A DNA stretch of 49,009 nt from Candidatus Woesearchaeota archaeon (GCA_023246445.1 JAHFIJ010000005.1:1-49009), one strand, 5' to 3'; counted from the first letter of the stretch, positions 39,222-48,093 are shown. Program-made: numbers and translations. Notes: a model not told the origin generated them from the letters alone.

Positions 39222-40301
39222 ATGGTAACTAAATTAAAAGAGCATCCAGTAATAATACACACTGCAAGATCAAGGCATACAAGATTTTTAGCTCTGTTAT
39301 GTATTATTTTATTAATTATAGTCGCAATATTAACAATAAATTTCTTATCCATAAACAAAAAAATAAAGTCTTCAGACAGTCTGGAAACAGAATATCTTGG
39401 CATAGTTGATGCAATAAGAGACTCAGTAGTATCCATAGGGACAGAAAAGGCAGCCGGCTCTGGCATTATTATTAAAGAAGATGGTTTAATATTAACAAAC
39501 TATCACGTAATCTCAGAAATAAAGGAAAATGATAAAATTCAGGTTTTGCTGACAGATAAAAGAATTTTTAGCGCTAAAATCTTGGGAACAGATGATAAGG
39601 CAGACATAGCCATATTAAAGATAAACACAACAAAACTGCCAGTCGCAAATCTGGGTAATTCTGATGATATAAAAGTTGGAGAAAAGGTTATTGCTATTGG
39701 AAATCCATTTGGTTTTGAATCCACAGTAACCTTGGGGATTATTAGTGCCATGCATAGAGACAGGGGCCCAACAGAGTATAAGGATTTTATTCAAACAGAT
39801 GCTTCTATAAATCCGGGTAATTCTGGTGGTCCTTTAATAAATGCGAGGGGGGAAGTCATAGGTCTAAACACGTTTATAGTTGGTGGAGAAAAATTCATAG
39901 GTCTAGGATTCGCAATCCCTGTTAATCTTGTAAAAAAAGTTATTGAACAGCTGTTAACCAAAGGAGTAGTAGTTAGGGGTTTTATTGGTATGTCTGTCTT
40001 GGACATAATTGAATTAGACAGTAAAGGAAATGGAAGAATTCAGGAAGGTGTAAAAATAGGCTCTATAGCTAGTAATTCTCCGGCTTCAAGAGCAGGCTTA
40101 AAAATAGACGATATTATAAAAGAAATCAATAGCATAAAAGTTACCTCTTCCAATCAATTAAGAAATTATGTTGCATGGCTGGTTCCTAATGCCGAAATTA
40201 AAATAAGAATCATGAGAAATAATACAGAATTAATAATCCCTTTAATAATAGAAGAAAGACCTGATATCAAAGAAGAAGCTAATCAAACAGAGAAAAAATA
40301 A
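39222..40301 (+). CDS. HtrA/DegP-like serine protease with PDZ domain
   Basis: LTNYHVIS (His), ADIAILKI (Asp), NPGNSGGP (Ser); PDZ SPASRAGLKIDDIIKEIN. Confidence 0.9.
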   Translation: MVTKLKEHPVIIHTARSRHTRFLALLCIILLIIVAILTINFLSINKKIKSSDSLETEYLGIVDAIRDSVVSIGTEKAAGSGIIIKEDGLILTNYHVISEIKENDKIQVLLTDKRIFSAKILGTDDKADIAILKINTTKLPVANLGNSDDIKVGEKVIAIGNPFGFESTVTLGIISAMHRDRGPTEYKDFIQTDASINPGNSGGPLINARGEVIGLNTFIVGGEKFIGLGFAIPVNLVKKVIEQLLTKGVVVRGFIGMSVLDIIELDSKGNGRIQEGVKIGSIASNSPASRAGLKIDDIIKEINSIKVTSSNQLRNYVAWLVPNAEIKIRIMRNNTELIIPLIIEERPDIKEEANQTEKK

Positions 40302-40355
40302 AATAGCTATTGCCTTCCATAAATCTTTATATAAACCAATTCAATTTCAAAAATA

Positions 40356-40712
40356 ATGGTAGTCTTAATAGCCTCTTTATCAACTGGAAAAGGAACATGG
40401 GCTGAAGTTTCAAAGCTTATAGGAATGGAACAATGGTCTAAAGTAGTTCTAATTGGAAATACATTCGCAAAAGACAATTTTCAAAAACCAAATAATGCAG
40501 AGCTTATAGAAATAGATCCTTTAAAGCCCTTGCCTCTAATAAAAAAAATTATTATTGATAATTTAAAAAATAAAATTGAAGATCCAGAAGTATTGCTTAA
40601 TTTAACATCAGGTTCAGGTAAAGAGCACATGGCGATTATTTCAGCTTTATTATCCTTAGGCTTAGGCATCAGGTTTATTACCCCGGGGGCAGAAGGCTTG
40701 GAAGAATTATAA
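40356..40712 (+). CDS. Small Rossmann-like protein, possibly CARF-like
   Basis: 118 aa; MVVLIASLSTGKGTW and LLNLTSGSGKEHMAIISALLSLGLGIRFI. Confidence 0.35.
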   Translation: MVVLIASLSTGKGTWAEVSKLIGMEQWSKVVLIGNTFAKDNFQKPNNAELIEIDPLKPLPLIKKIIIDNLKNKIEDPEVLLNLTSGSGKEHMAIISALLSLGLGIRFITPGAEGLEEL

Positions 40713-40762
40713 CAACTACACCATAGAAATCTATTAAAATCTCTTCAATTACATAAGCCTTA

Positions 40763-41803
40763 ATGGCAAGCCTATTTGACAATATAAAAACATCGGGCAG
40801 CTTAATTACTGACTCATCTGCATTAGATCTTGATTATCTGCCTAAATTGCTTATCTTTAGGGAATCAGAGCAGATATATATAGCAGACTGTATTAAGCCA
40901 TTATTCAATAATATTTCTGGCAAAAATCTTTTAATTACAGGTTCTCCGGGGATAGGAAAATCCGCAGCAGTCAGATTTGTCCTAAGAGAACTAGAAGAGC
41001 AAGGCTTAGATGAAGAAATTTTTTCCTTGTATATCAACTGCTGGAAAAACAACACAGAACATAAGCTATTGCTTGAAATTTGCAGCCTATTAAAATATAG
41101 ATTCACTTCAAACAAAACTTCATCAGAGCTATTAACAGTCATCTCAAAAATAATAAATAAAAAATCCGCAGTTATCTGCTTGGATGAAGTGGATAAGTTA
41201 GAGGATTATTCAATATTATACAGCCTAGTAGAAGAGATCTATAAAAAAACAATAATATTAGTAACAAACAATACTAATTTCTTAGCAGCTTTAGATAAAA
41301 GGATTTACTCAAGACTAACCCCTGAGATTATTAATTTCAAAAAATATAGCTATGAAGAAACTAAAAAAATATTAAATCAAAGGATTTCATTAGCATTTCA
41401 AAAAGACTCTATAGAGCAGGAAGCATTTGAAGAAATTGCAGTTAAATCTTCATTCGAAAAGGATATTAGAATTGGCCTAACCTTATTAAAAGAATCAGCA
41501 AATCTAGCAGAGCTAAAAAACAGTTTTAAAATAAAAAAAGAGCATGCTCTGGAAGCTATCCAAAAATTATTTCCTTTGCCAACTGCAGGCCTGGAGCAAT
41601 TCATAGTCTCTTTATTGAAGGAGAACAAGGAATTATCCACAAAAGAAATTCTAGAAAAACTCAACAACCCGGATATTAGTTATAGGCAGATTACTAGACT
41701 AATTTCAAAATTAAAAAACAAAAACTTAATCTCAACTAAAATACTAACAAAGGGTGCAAAAGGCAATATTCCTGTTTATTTTCTAAAACAAACCACACTA
41801 TAA
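40763..41803 (+). CDS. Orc1/Cdc6-like replication initiator AAA+ ATPase
   Basis: IFRESEQIYIADCIKPLF, ITGSPGIGKSAAVRFVL, VICLDEVDKL, C-terminal winged-helix. Confidence 0.75.
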   Translation: MASLFDNIKTSGSLITDSSALDLDYLPKLLIFRESEQIYIADCIKPLFNNISGKNLLITGSPGIGKSAAVRFVLRELEEQGLDEEIFSLYINCWKNNTEHKLLLEICSLLKYRFTSNKTSSELLTVISKIINKKSAVICLDEVDKLEDYSILYSLVEEIYKKTIILVTNNTNFLAALDKRIYSRLTPEIINFKKYSYEETKKILNQRISLAFQKDSIEQEAFEEIAVKSSFEKDIRIGLTLLKESANLAELKNSFKIKKEHALEAIQKLFPLPTAGLEQFIVSLLKENKELSTKEILEKLNNPDISYRQITRLISKLKNKNLISTKILTKGAKGNIPVYFLKQTTL

Positions 41804-41958
41804 CTCCTACAGTAAGCATACCGTGCAATGTGTTTTATATTTATAGCCATTATACTATCCAAATTTTAAGGAATTTAATCGCACTGTATACTGTTTTTCC
41901 GTGATGTGCGTGAGGTATATATACTAATTCCACTTTACAACTCAAGGAGGTGATTGAT

Positions 41959-42087
41959 ATGAAAATCGCAAATTTGTTTCGAAGAAAATACATGGGCTGG
42001 AATGAATATTTGGATATAGCAAAAGAGAGGGCTATTTTCCTAAATAAAGAAGAACTAATAGAAAGGAGGTGGGACTATGTATTATGA
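41959..42087 (+). CDS. 42-aa microprotein
   Basis: MKIANLFRRKYMGWNEYLDIAKERAIFLNKEELIERRWDYVL*; strong SD AAGGAGGTG. Confidence 0.55.
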   Translation: MKIANLFRRKYMGWNEYLDIAKERAIFLNKEELIERRWDYVL

Positions 42088-42193
42088 TGTATACAGCTTA
42101 AAGGCCAGAAAAGAAATGCTGGAGAATGATGAAATAGACTCATCAGAAGAAGGCTTCATGCAGGGTTATATGGATTACAACGAGGAAGAATAA
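42077..42193 (+). CDS. 38-aa acidic microprotein
   Basis: MYYDVYSLKARKEMLENDEIDSSEEGFMQGYMDYNEEE*; SD AAAGGAGGTG inside the upstream ORF. Confidence 0.6.
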   Translation: MYYDVYSLKARKEMLENDEIDSSEEGFMQGYMDYNEEE

Positions 42194-42266
42194 TTGATAA
42201 AAGATGGCTGTGGGACAGTAAAACTAAGGGCAAAATATATAAGCTTAGTAAGTTTGCTTTAATAAT

Positions 42267-42905
42267 ATGAATAAAAAAATTGAAAAATTTGAAGATATTT
42301 ATTCAAAACCCAATAATGCACCATGGACATATTCACAAATTCCAAAAGAATTGTCTGAATTAATTAAAAATGAAATTATTTCGCCACTAGGTAAGGTTCT
42401 CGAGATTGGATGTGGTGAAGGTCACCAAGCAATTTTTCTTGCGAAATCAGGATTTGATGTAACTGCAATTGACAAATCTAAAAACGCAATTAAATTTGCA
42501 AAACAAAACGCAAATGAAAAAAAAGTTTCCGTCAATTTTAGAGTTCAAGAGTATCATCAAATTGGCATATACCAAGAAAAATTTGATTTCATTTTTGATT
42601 GGCGATTTTTACATGAAATAACTGATGAAACGGAGCGTGATGAATATGTCCATTCAATAAAGAGATTACTCAAACCAAAAGGAAGATACCTTTCTATTTC
42701 ATTTAGTGGAGATTCAGACTTTATGGGTGCGGGTAAAATAAGAAAATCTCCAGCAGGGATAGAAATCTATTTTTCAACTCTTGTTGGTTTGAGAGATTTA
42801 ATAGGAAAATATCTTCAAATTTTAGATTCAAAAATAATCACCGTTTCACAGAAACCTAATCTAAATATTAAAGCAAACTATATTCTTGCACAAAACAACC
42901 CTTAG
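42267..42905 (+). CDS. Class I SAM-dependent methyltransferase
   Basis: GKVLEIGCGEGHQAIFLAKSGFDVTAIDKSKNAIKFA. Confidence 0.85.
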   Translation: MNKKIEKFEDIYSKPNNAPWTYSQIPKELSELIKNEIISPLGKVLEIGCGEGHQAIFLAKSGFDVTAIDKSKNAIKFAKQNANEKKVSVNFRVQEYHQIGIYQEKFDFIFDWRFLHEITDETERDEYVHSIKRLLKPKGRYLSISFSGDSDFMGAGKIRKSPAGIEIYFSTLVGLRDLIGKYLQILDSKIITVSQKPNLNIKANYILAQNNP

Positions 42906-42965
42906 TTGGTTACTCCTTCGCCCCCATTGGTCACTCGGGGACGCTACGCTTCTCACTTCAGTCGA

Positions 42966-43091
42966 CCACATTACACTCTCGCTTCACTTCGTTACGCTCA
43001 GGCCGCCCAACAAGCGTTATGAAGAAAATTGCTCTGCTCGCAATTTTCCCAAATTTTGGCTTCGCCGAAACTTCTCATAACATCATGTTAA
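42966..43091. repeat. 126-bp repeat copy A, attC-like (core 43005-43093)
   Basis: Identical to 44283-44408; GCCCAAC...GTTAAAT ends with internal GTTATGA-A-GAA / TTC-TCATAAC stem. Confidence 0.85.
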
Positions 43092-43179
43092 ATCCAATTG
43101 AGAAAGGCTTTTTTATTTTGATAGGCGGAATTTCTTTTTTAGCAAACTTTATTAAAACATTTAATTCTATCACTGGTAT

Positions 43180-43599
43180 ATGGCAAAGATAATTTTAATC
43201 TCATGTGTAAGCAAAAAACTTAATCATAAATCCGAAGCTCGAGACTTGTATGTAAGCCCACTTTTCCAAAAAAATTTAAAATACGCAAAATTGCTAAATC
43301 CTGATAGAATTTTCATTCTTTCTGCCGAATATGGTTTGCTTAACTTGAATAAAGAAATTGAACCATACGACAAAACATTAAACAAAATGTCTTCCGATGA
43401 AATCAAAGAGTGGGCAAATTTTGTATTAAAACAACTACAAGAAGTTTTTGATTTAAACAAAGATGAGTTTGTATTTCTTGCTGGGAATAATTACAGGAAA
43501 TTTTTACTCCCACACATCAGAAATTATAAAATTCCTATGCTTGGCTTGGGAATTGGAAAACAACTTAAATGGCTAACGGAGAAGATTAAAAATGAGTAA
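43180..43599 (+). CDS. DUF6884-like protein
   Basis: KIILISCVSKKLNHKSEARDLYVSPLFQKNLKYAK...IFILSAEYGLLNLN. Confidence 0.6.
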   Translation: MAKIILISCVSKKLNHKSEARDLYVSPLFQKNLKYAKLLNPDRIFILSAEYGLLNLNKEIEPYDKTLNKMSSDEIKEWANFVLKQLQEVFDLNKDEFVFLAGNNYRKFLLPHIRNYKIPMLGLGIGKQLKWLTEKIKNE

Positions 43600-44230
43600 A
43601 AATTGTCATATGATTCATCAATGGTTTAATGGAATGAAAAAATTTACTTTTCCATTTGACAAAAAAGAAATTCCAGAAAATGGGATTTATATTTTATTTG
43701 AAAAAAGTGAATTTGCCCACTCTACAAATAGAATCGTCAGAATTGGAACGCACACTGGTAATAACCAACTTCGCTCTCGCTTGTTTCAGCATTTTTTAAA
43801 TGAAAACAAAGATAGAAGCATTTTTAGAAAAAATATTGGAAGGACTTTATTGAATAAAGATAAAGACTCTTTCCTCGAACAATGGGAGATAGATTTAACA
43901 ACAAAAAATGCTAAAGACTTGCATTCCAATTCTGTTGATTTCATAAAGCAGAAAGAAACTGAAAAAAGAGTGACAAAGTATATTCAAAATAATTTTTCTT
44001 TTGTCGTTTTTCAGGTTGATGATAAAAATAAAAGACTTGAAACTGAATCAAAAATTATTTCCACCGTTTCTCTTTGTGAAGAATGCAAACCATCTGAAAA
44101 TTGGTTAGGCAATTTCTCTCCAAAAGAAAAAATACGGAAAAGTGGGCTTTGGTTAGTTAATGAGCTTTGGAAAACTCCTTTATCTGATGAAGATATGATA
44201 GAATTAAAACAGATTTTAAAGATAAAGTAA
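43592..44230 (+). CDS. GIY-YIG-like nuclease-family protein
   Basis: ENGIYILFEKSE...RIVRIGTHTGNNQLRSRLFQHFLNENKDRSIFRKNIG; overlaps upstream gene. Confidence 0.6.
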   Translation: MSKNCHMIHQWFNGMKKFTFPFDKKEIPENGIYILFEKSEFAHSTNRIVRIGTHTGNNQLRSRLFQHFLNENKDRSIFRKNIGRTLLNKDKDSFLEQWEIDLTTKNAKDLHSNSVDFIKQKETEKRVTKYIQNNFSFVVFQVDDKNKRLETESKIISTVSLCEECKPSENWLGNFSPKEKIRKSGLWLVNELWKTPLSDEDMIELKQILKIK

Positions 44231-44282
44231 CGAAACTCCGCCTTAATGTTAAAAGCCTTTCTCAACTCTGAAATTTTCCTTG

Positions 44283-44408
44283 CCACATTACACTCTCGCT
44301 TCACTTCGTTACGCTCAGGCCGCCCAACAAGCGTTATGAAGAAAATTGCTCTGCTCGCAATTTTCCCAAATTTTGGCTTCGCCGAAACTTCTCATAACAT
44401 CATGTTAA
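44283..44408. repeat. 126-bp repeat copy B, attC-like (core 44322-44410)
   Basis: 126/126 identical to copy A; divergence begins inside the GTTAA(A/G)T heptamer. Confidence 0.85.
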
Positions 44409-44446
44409 GTGCAATAATGCCTAGAAAATTTTTGCCTACAGAATTC

Positions 44447-44776
44447 TTATTTTTTGGTTGATATTTTCCCTATATATCCAGCAATAAAAAATGTAACAAG
44501 TAGTGTTAAATATTTTAATCCAATATCTTCAATGCTCCCATGCGCATCTGCTGTTATAAATAATGCAATAAATGCGATCATTCCGATTATTCCACTTGAT
44601 TTGAACGAAGATAATTCAGAATATTTTCTTGAGAATATAATTATTGATAGAAGTGCAATTACTATCAACAGAATTATATGATACAAATCATTTGTTGTAA
44701 ATAATCCTAATACAAAAAATAGAATTGAAGATATTATTGCTGTTCCTATAGCCCAACTGAATAAATCAACCTTCAT
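44447..44776 (-). CDS. Small multi-pass membrane protein
   Basis: 109 aa, about four hydrophobic segments. Confidence 0.5.
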   Translation of the reverse strand: MKVDLFSWAIGTAIISSILFFVLGLFTTNDLYHIILLIVIALLSIIIFSRKYSELSSFKSSGIIGMIAFIALFITADAHGSIEDIGLKYLTLLVTFFIAGYIGKISTKK

Positions 44777-44869
44777 ATAAATATAATAAATTTATATATT
44801 TATAAATACTTCGTTAACGGCAAAAATTTTTCTGCGTCTTACTCTGCGGAAAATCAAAGATTTTCCTTG

Positions 44870-44921
44870 CCACGTTACACCTTTACTTCGCTACACTCGG
44901 GCCGCCCAGCAAGCGTTATAC
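44870..44921. repeat. Partial, diverged copy C of the repeat's left half
   Basis: ccacgttacacctttacttcgctacactcgggccgcccagcaagcgttatac versus ccacattacactctcgcttcacttcgttacgctcaggccgcccaacaagcgttatg. Confidence 0.7.
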
Positions 44922-44959
44922 ATAAAAAAGATCATTCCTCTTGCATCGCCCCAAAGCTA

Positions 44960-45070
44960 TCGACTGAAATAGATCAACTAGCCCAAAAGAGAGAATTTGC
45001 AAAATAGAAATAGGAAGCTCAAGAGCGTCTTTTATCTATGGTTCTATTAAAGGTTCCAAGTAGTTCACAA
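44960..45070 (+). pseudogene. Relic of TnpB 3' end / IS605-type right end
   Basis: LSTEIDQLAQKREFAK*K*EAQERL; shares CTCAAGAGCGTCTTT and AAGTAGTTCACA-like ends with the 1300-1515 relic. Confidence 0.45.
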
Positions 45071-45144
45071 GAGTATTAAAATTAGATATAAATCTTGAGG
45101 AATCTTTTTGCATAGTTGAAAATCATCATATAAAAGTAATTCAA

Positions 45145-46137
45145 TTATTTAACTAAAACAGCAATTATAACCAGAATAATTTCAAATAAATATAAAGAGA
45201 AAACAACTTTTAATTCTGTTACCTTTGTTTTAAGCTTGGACAATATTAAAATTGCTAAATGCTCAATACCATATAATTTTTTTTCAGGCAATGATAAAGA
45301 ACCGTCTGGATTTAAAGAGCCAAAGCTTTCTTTTTGCATTAAGCCCCTAAGCTTTAAGAAGAACTCAATAAGATAAGGAATAAATAAAATTAAGGCTGCT
45401 TTTTCTATATTTGCTAAAATAGCTATACAGGCGATCAATGTCCCTATAGAATATGTCAGCATATTTCCGGGGAAAATTTTTGCAGGATGTTTGTTGAAAA
45501 TATAAAAAGCTAACAAGGCGAATACCATTGCTAGAGCTACAACTGCGATCCATGCAACTCCTGAACTCCATGCTATAAATCCTAATGTTGATAATATAAT
45601 AATTCCTAGCCCGGATTCCAAACCATTATAGCCCCCAATCATGTTAAAGCCATTTGATGCGCCAACAATTCCAATTGGGATTAATAAAAAAGGATAAAGC
45701 AAACCAAAATCTATTGGGCCTATAAAAGGAAGGACCATTCTTGAATGCCCTGCGTTAATCACTATTATAGGCAATGCCCCAAGTAAGGTGAATATCGGCT
45801 TTTGATACTGCCTTAAGCCAATTTTCCACCCTAAAATATCATCTATTAATCCCATTAAAGCAATGATTAATATTGAGGATAGCAAAGCCATAATCTGTAA
45901 ACTTCTTGAAACATTTTTGAAATAATATGTGGATAAGGCGATATAGGATAATAGACCTAAAATAAAACCAAACAAAACCGGAATCCCACCAATTTCAGCA
46001 ACTTCTCTTTTGTCTAGCTTGTGCATATCTTTTCCAACTAGACCAGAATGCTTTGCCCTGTTAATCCAATGGGGGAGGGCTGTTAAAGTCGCTAAAAAAC
46101 TTATTATTAATGGAATGAATAAAATTTTCTGAACCAT
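45145..46137 (-). CDS. Glycosyltransferase family 4 (MraY/WecA/AglH-like) phospho-GlcNAc transferase
   Basis: Multi-TM; KLDKREVAEIGGIPVLFGF, GLIDDILGWK, NGFNMIGGYNGLESG. Confidence 0.85.
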   Translation of the reverse strand: MVQKILFIPLIISFLATLTALPHWINRAKHSGLVGKDMHKLDKREVAEIGGIPVLFGFILGLLSYIALSTYYFKNVSRSLQIMALLSSILIIALMGLIDDILGWKIGLRQYQKPIFTLLGALPIIVINAGHSRMVLPFIGPIDFGLLYPFLLIPIGIVGASNGFNMIGGYNGLESGLGIIILSTLGFIAWSSGVAWIAVVALAMVFALLAFYIFNKHPAKIFPGNMLTYSIGTLIACIAILANIEKAALILFIPYLIEFFLKLRGLMQKESFGSLNPDGSLSLPEKKLYGIEHLAILILSKLKTKVTELKVVFSLYLFEIILVIIAVLVK

Positions 46138-46203
46138 TATTTTAATATTTAAGAATTGTTTTTAAGGTTTATGTATTAAAGTAATTATTTTTGTTTTGTC
46201 ATA

Positions 46204-47139
46204 ATGCTCAAAGAAACTGTTATAAAGGCTGCTTTTAATTTATATTGCATGGAGGACAATCTAAAAAATTGGATAATAGCACTTCTTGTTATACAAATAG
46301 TATTAATGGGTTATGTTGGATATGGGAGCAAATATATTTATGACAGGTTTAATAATCTTCAGGAAAATTTTAACAGCTTTAAATTAGAAACTAATAAGAA
46401 CTTGCAGGAGGTTAATAATAAGCTTGGCAGTGTGGAACAGGATTTTAAAAATAGTGCCAGCAACTTAAGCAGCTCTATACAAAAACTAGAAGTTACCGAC
46501 AAAAAATTAGAGAAAGGATTGAAAGATGTTCAAATTAAATCCCAGGATTTTTCTGGTATTATAGAAGAAACTTTAGAATCTGTTGTAAGTTTACAGACTA
46601 ATAAGGGATTAGGCAGCGGTGTAATAGTTGCAAAAGAAGGATATCTGGCAACAAACTATCATGTTGTGGAAGGAATAAATGCGGCTGTAGCTATAACCTA
46701 CAAAAAAGGGAATTTTCCAATAAGATTAATTAAAGTAGATCCAAGATTAGATCTGGCTTTGATAAAAATTGATGGGGAGTTTAGACCATTAGATTTTGCT
46801 GATTCTGATCTGGTAAAGGTCGGGGATAAAGTAATTGCCTTAGGAAATCCGAATGGCTTGAGTTTCACTGTAACTGAAGGGATTGTAAGCCAGATTAACA
46901 GGGAATTAAATGGCGTTCCTTATAATTTACTACAAACTGATGTGTCAATAAATCCCGGTAATTCTGGAGGCCCATTAGTAAATATTCAGGGGCAGATTGT
47001 TGGCATTAACAGATTAAAGATAAAGGATTTTGAAGGATTAGGATTTGCGATTCCTGCAGATATAGTTAAGAAATTTGTTAGTATAGGGATAAAAGAAGAT
47101 AAGGAATTATTAGATAAAATAGAACAACAAAATAGTTAA
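46204..47139 (+). CDS. Membrane-anchored trypsin-like serine protease without PDZ
   Basis: LATNYHVVEG, LDLALIKI, NPGNSGGP; N-terminal TM and coiled coil. Confidence 0.85.
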   Translation: MLKETVIKAAFNLYCMEDNLKNWIIALLVIQIVLMGYVGYGSKYIYDRFNNLQENFNSFKLETNKNLQEVNNKLGSVEQDFKNSASNLSSSIQKLEVTDKKLEKGLKDVQIKSQDFSGIIEETLESVVSLQTNKGLGSGVIVAKEGYLATNYHVVEGINAAVAITYKKGNFPIRLIKVDPRLDLALIKIDGEFRPLDFADSDLVKVGDKVIALGNPNGLSFTVTEGIVSQINRELNGVPYNLLQTDVSINPGNSGGPLVNIQGQIVGINRLKIKDFEGLGFAIPADIVKKFVSIGIKEDKELLDKIEQQNS

Positions 47140-47174
47140 GATATTAAATTTTTAAAACAGTTTAAAGTTACAGT

Positions 47175-47200
47175 AGCGTAGCATCAACGCTACGCTTTTT
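47175..47200 (+). terminator. Hairpin followed by T-run
   Basis: AGCGTAGC-atcaac-GCTACGCT then TTTT, 36 nt downstream of the protease stop codon. Confidence 0.55.
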
Positions 47201-47221
47201 CTTTATTTTTTGATTAGAAAT

Positions 47222-47334
47222 AGATTTCGGTTAGCCACCAGTCAATAGACTAGGTGGAAATCTTTTGTATTATAAAGCTTATTGTTGTATCGGTAGCTTT
47301 AAGCCAAAAGTTATATGTTGTATCGGTAGCTTTA
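47222..47334. repeat. Structured intergenic region: hairpin plus 19-bp direct repeat
   Basis: Hairpin CCACC-AGTC-aata-GACT-a-GGTGG with outer AGATTT/AAATCT; TGTTGTATCGGTAGCTTTA at 47283 and 47316. Confidence 0.6.
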
Positions 47335-47346
47335 GAGAGCTCTAAA

Positions 47347-48093
47347 TTAGGATATTAAGATTTTAATTAATTCTTTTGTTTCTTTAGTTCCTGAAACCTG
47401 CAAACAATCAATACCAGTTGATTTTACGGGATAATCATTTCCACCCTCAAATAAGGCATCCCCAATAAATAACATCTCTTTTTTGGAGACTTTAAGTATT
47501 TTCTTTATTTGTTTTACACCATAAGCCTTGTCTATGCCCTTTTTGGTAACATCTATAGAAGTGGTTCCTGCGACTCTTATTTCAAATTCTGGAATATATT
47601 TTTTCAATTCATTAACTATTTCTAATCTCTTTTTTTGATCTGGATCCCATATTTGTTTTATTTCTAAAGGAGCTAATTGCCCAAAAGCTGAAAATGTAAT
47701 CTGTGTTTCTCTATCTTCAACAATAACGCCATAAACTTTTTCTGGATGTTTGTAATTCAAATTTTTAAAAGCTGATTCGAATGCATTAAAGATTTTTTCT
47801 TTTTGCTTTCTTAATAATGTTTTTTTATAAACTGGAACCCAATCATTTTCAAATTTATAAAAACTAGTTGAACATGTTGGGAACAGAAATAGGTTTTTGA
47901 ATAAGGCTTTATCACAAGTTAAGATTTTTAAAAACTGATCCTGAAACAAATTAAAGCCTTTTCCTGATGTAACTGCCACTAGTTTCTTTTCTAATAATTT
48001 AGGGAATAATTCAGCCATTTCATTGTCTATTGGTAATTTAGATTCATTTAGGGTTCCGTCTAAATCGAAAATTATAAGTTTCTTATCTTTCAT
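47347..48093 (-). CDS. HAD-superfamily (PMM/Cof-like) phosphatase
   Basis: IIFDLDGTLNESKLPID, AVTSGKGFNLFQ, FIGDALFEGGNDYP. Confidence 0.75.
   Translation of the reverse strand: MKDKKLIIFDLDGTLNESKLPIDNEMAELFPKLLEKKLVAVTSGKGFNLFQDQFLKILTCDKALFKNLFLFPTCSTSFYKFENDWVPVYKKTLLRKQKEKIFNAFESAFKNLNYKHPEKVYGVIVEDRETQITFSAFGQLAPLEIKQIWDPDQKKRLEIVNELKKYIPEFEIRVAGTTSIDVTKKGIDKAYGVKQIKKILKVSKKEMLFIGDALFEGGNDYPVKSTGIDCLQVSGTKETKELIKILIS

Noticed and set aside
42886-43080. 64-aa ORF overlapping the methyltransferase end
   Set aside because: Lies within the attC-like repeat; translation follows the palindromic DNA rather than protein-like sequence.
44246-44461. 71-aa ORF in the second 126-bp repeat
   Set aside because: Same repeat DNA read in another frame relative to the first copy; no support as a gene.
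47283-47334. Possible CRISPR-like repeat pair
   Set aside because: Only two 19-bp copies with a 14-bp gap; no array, no cas genes.
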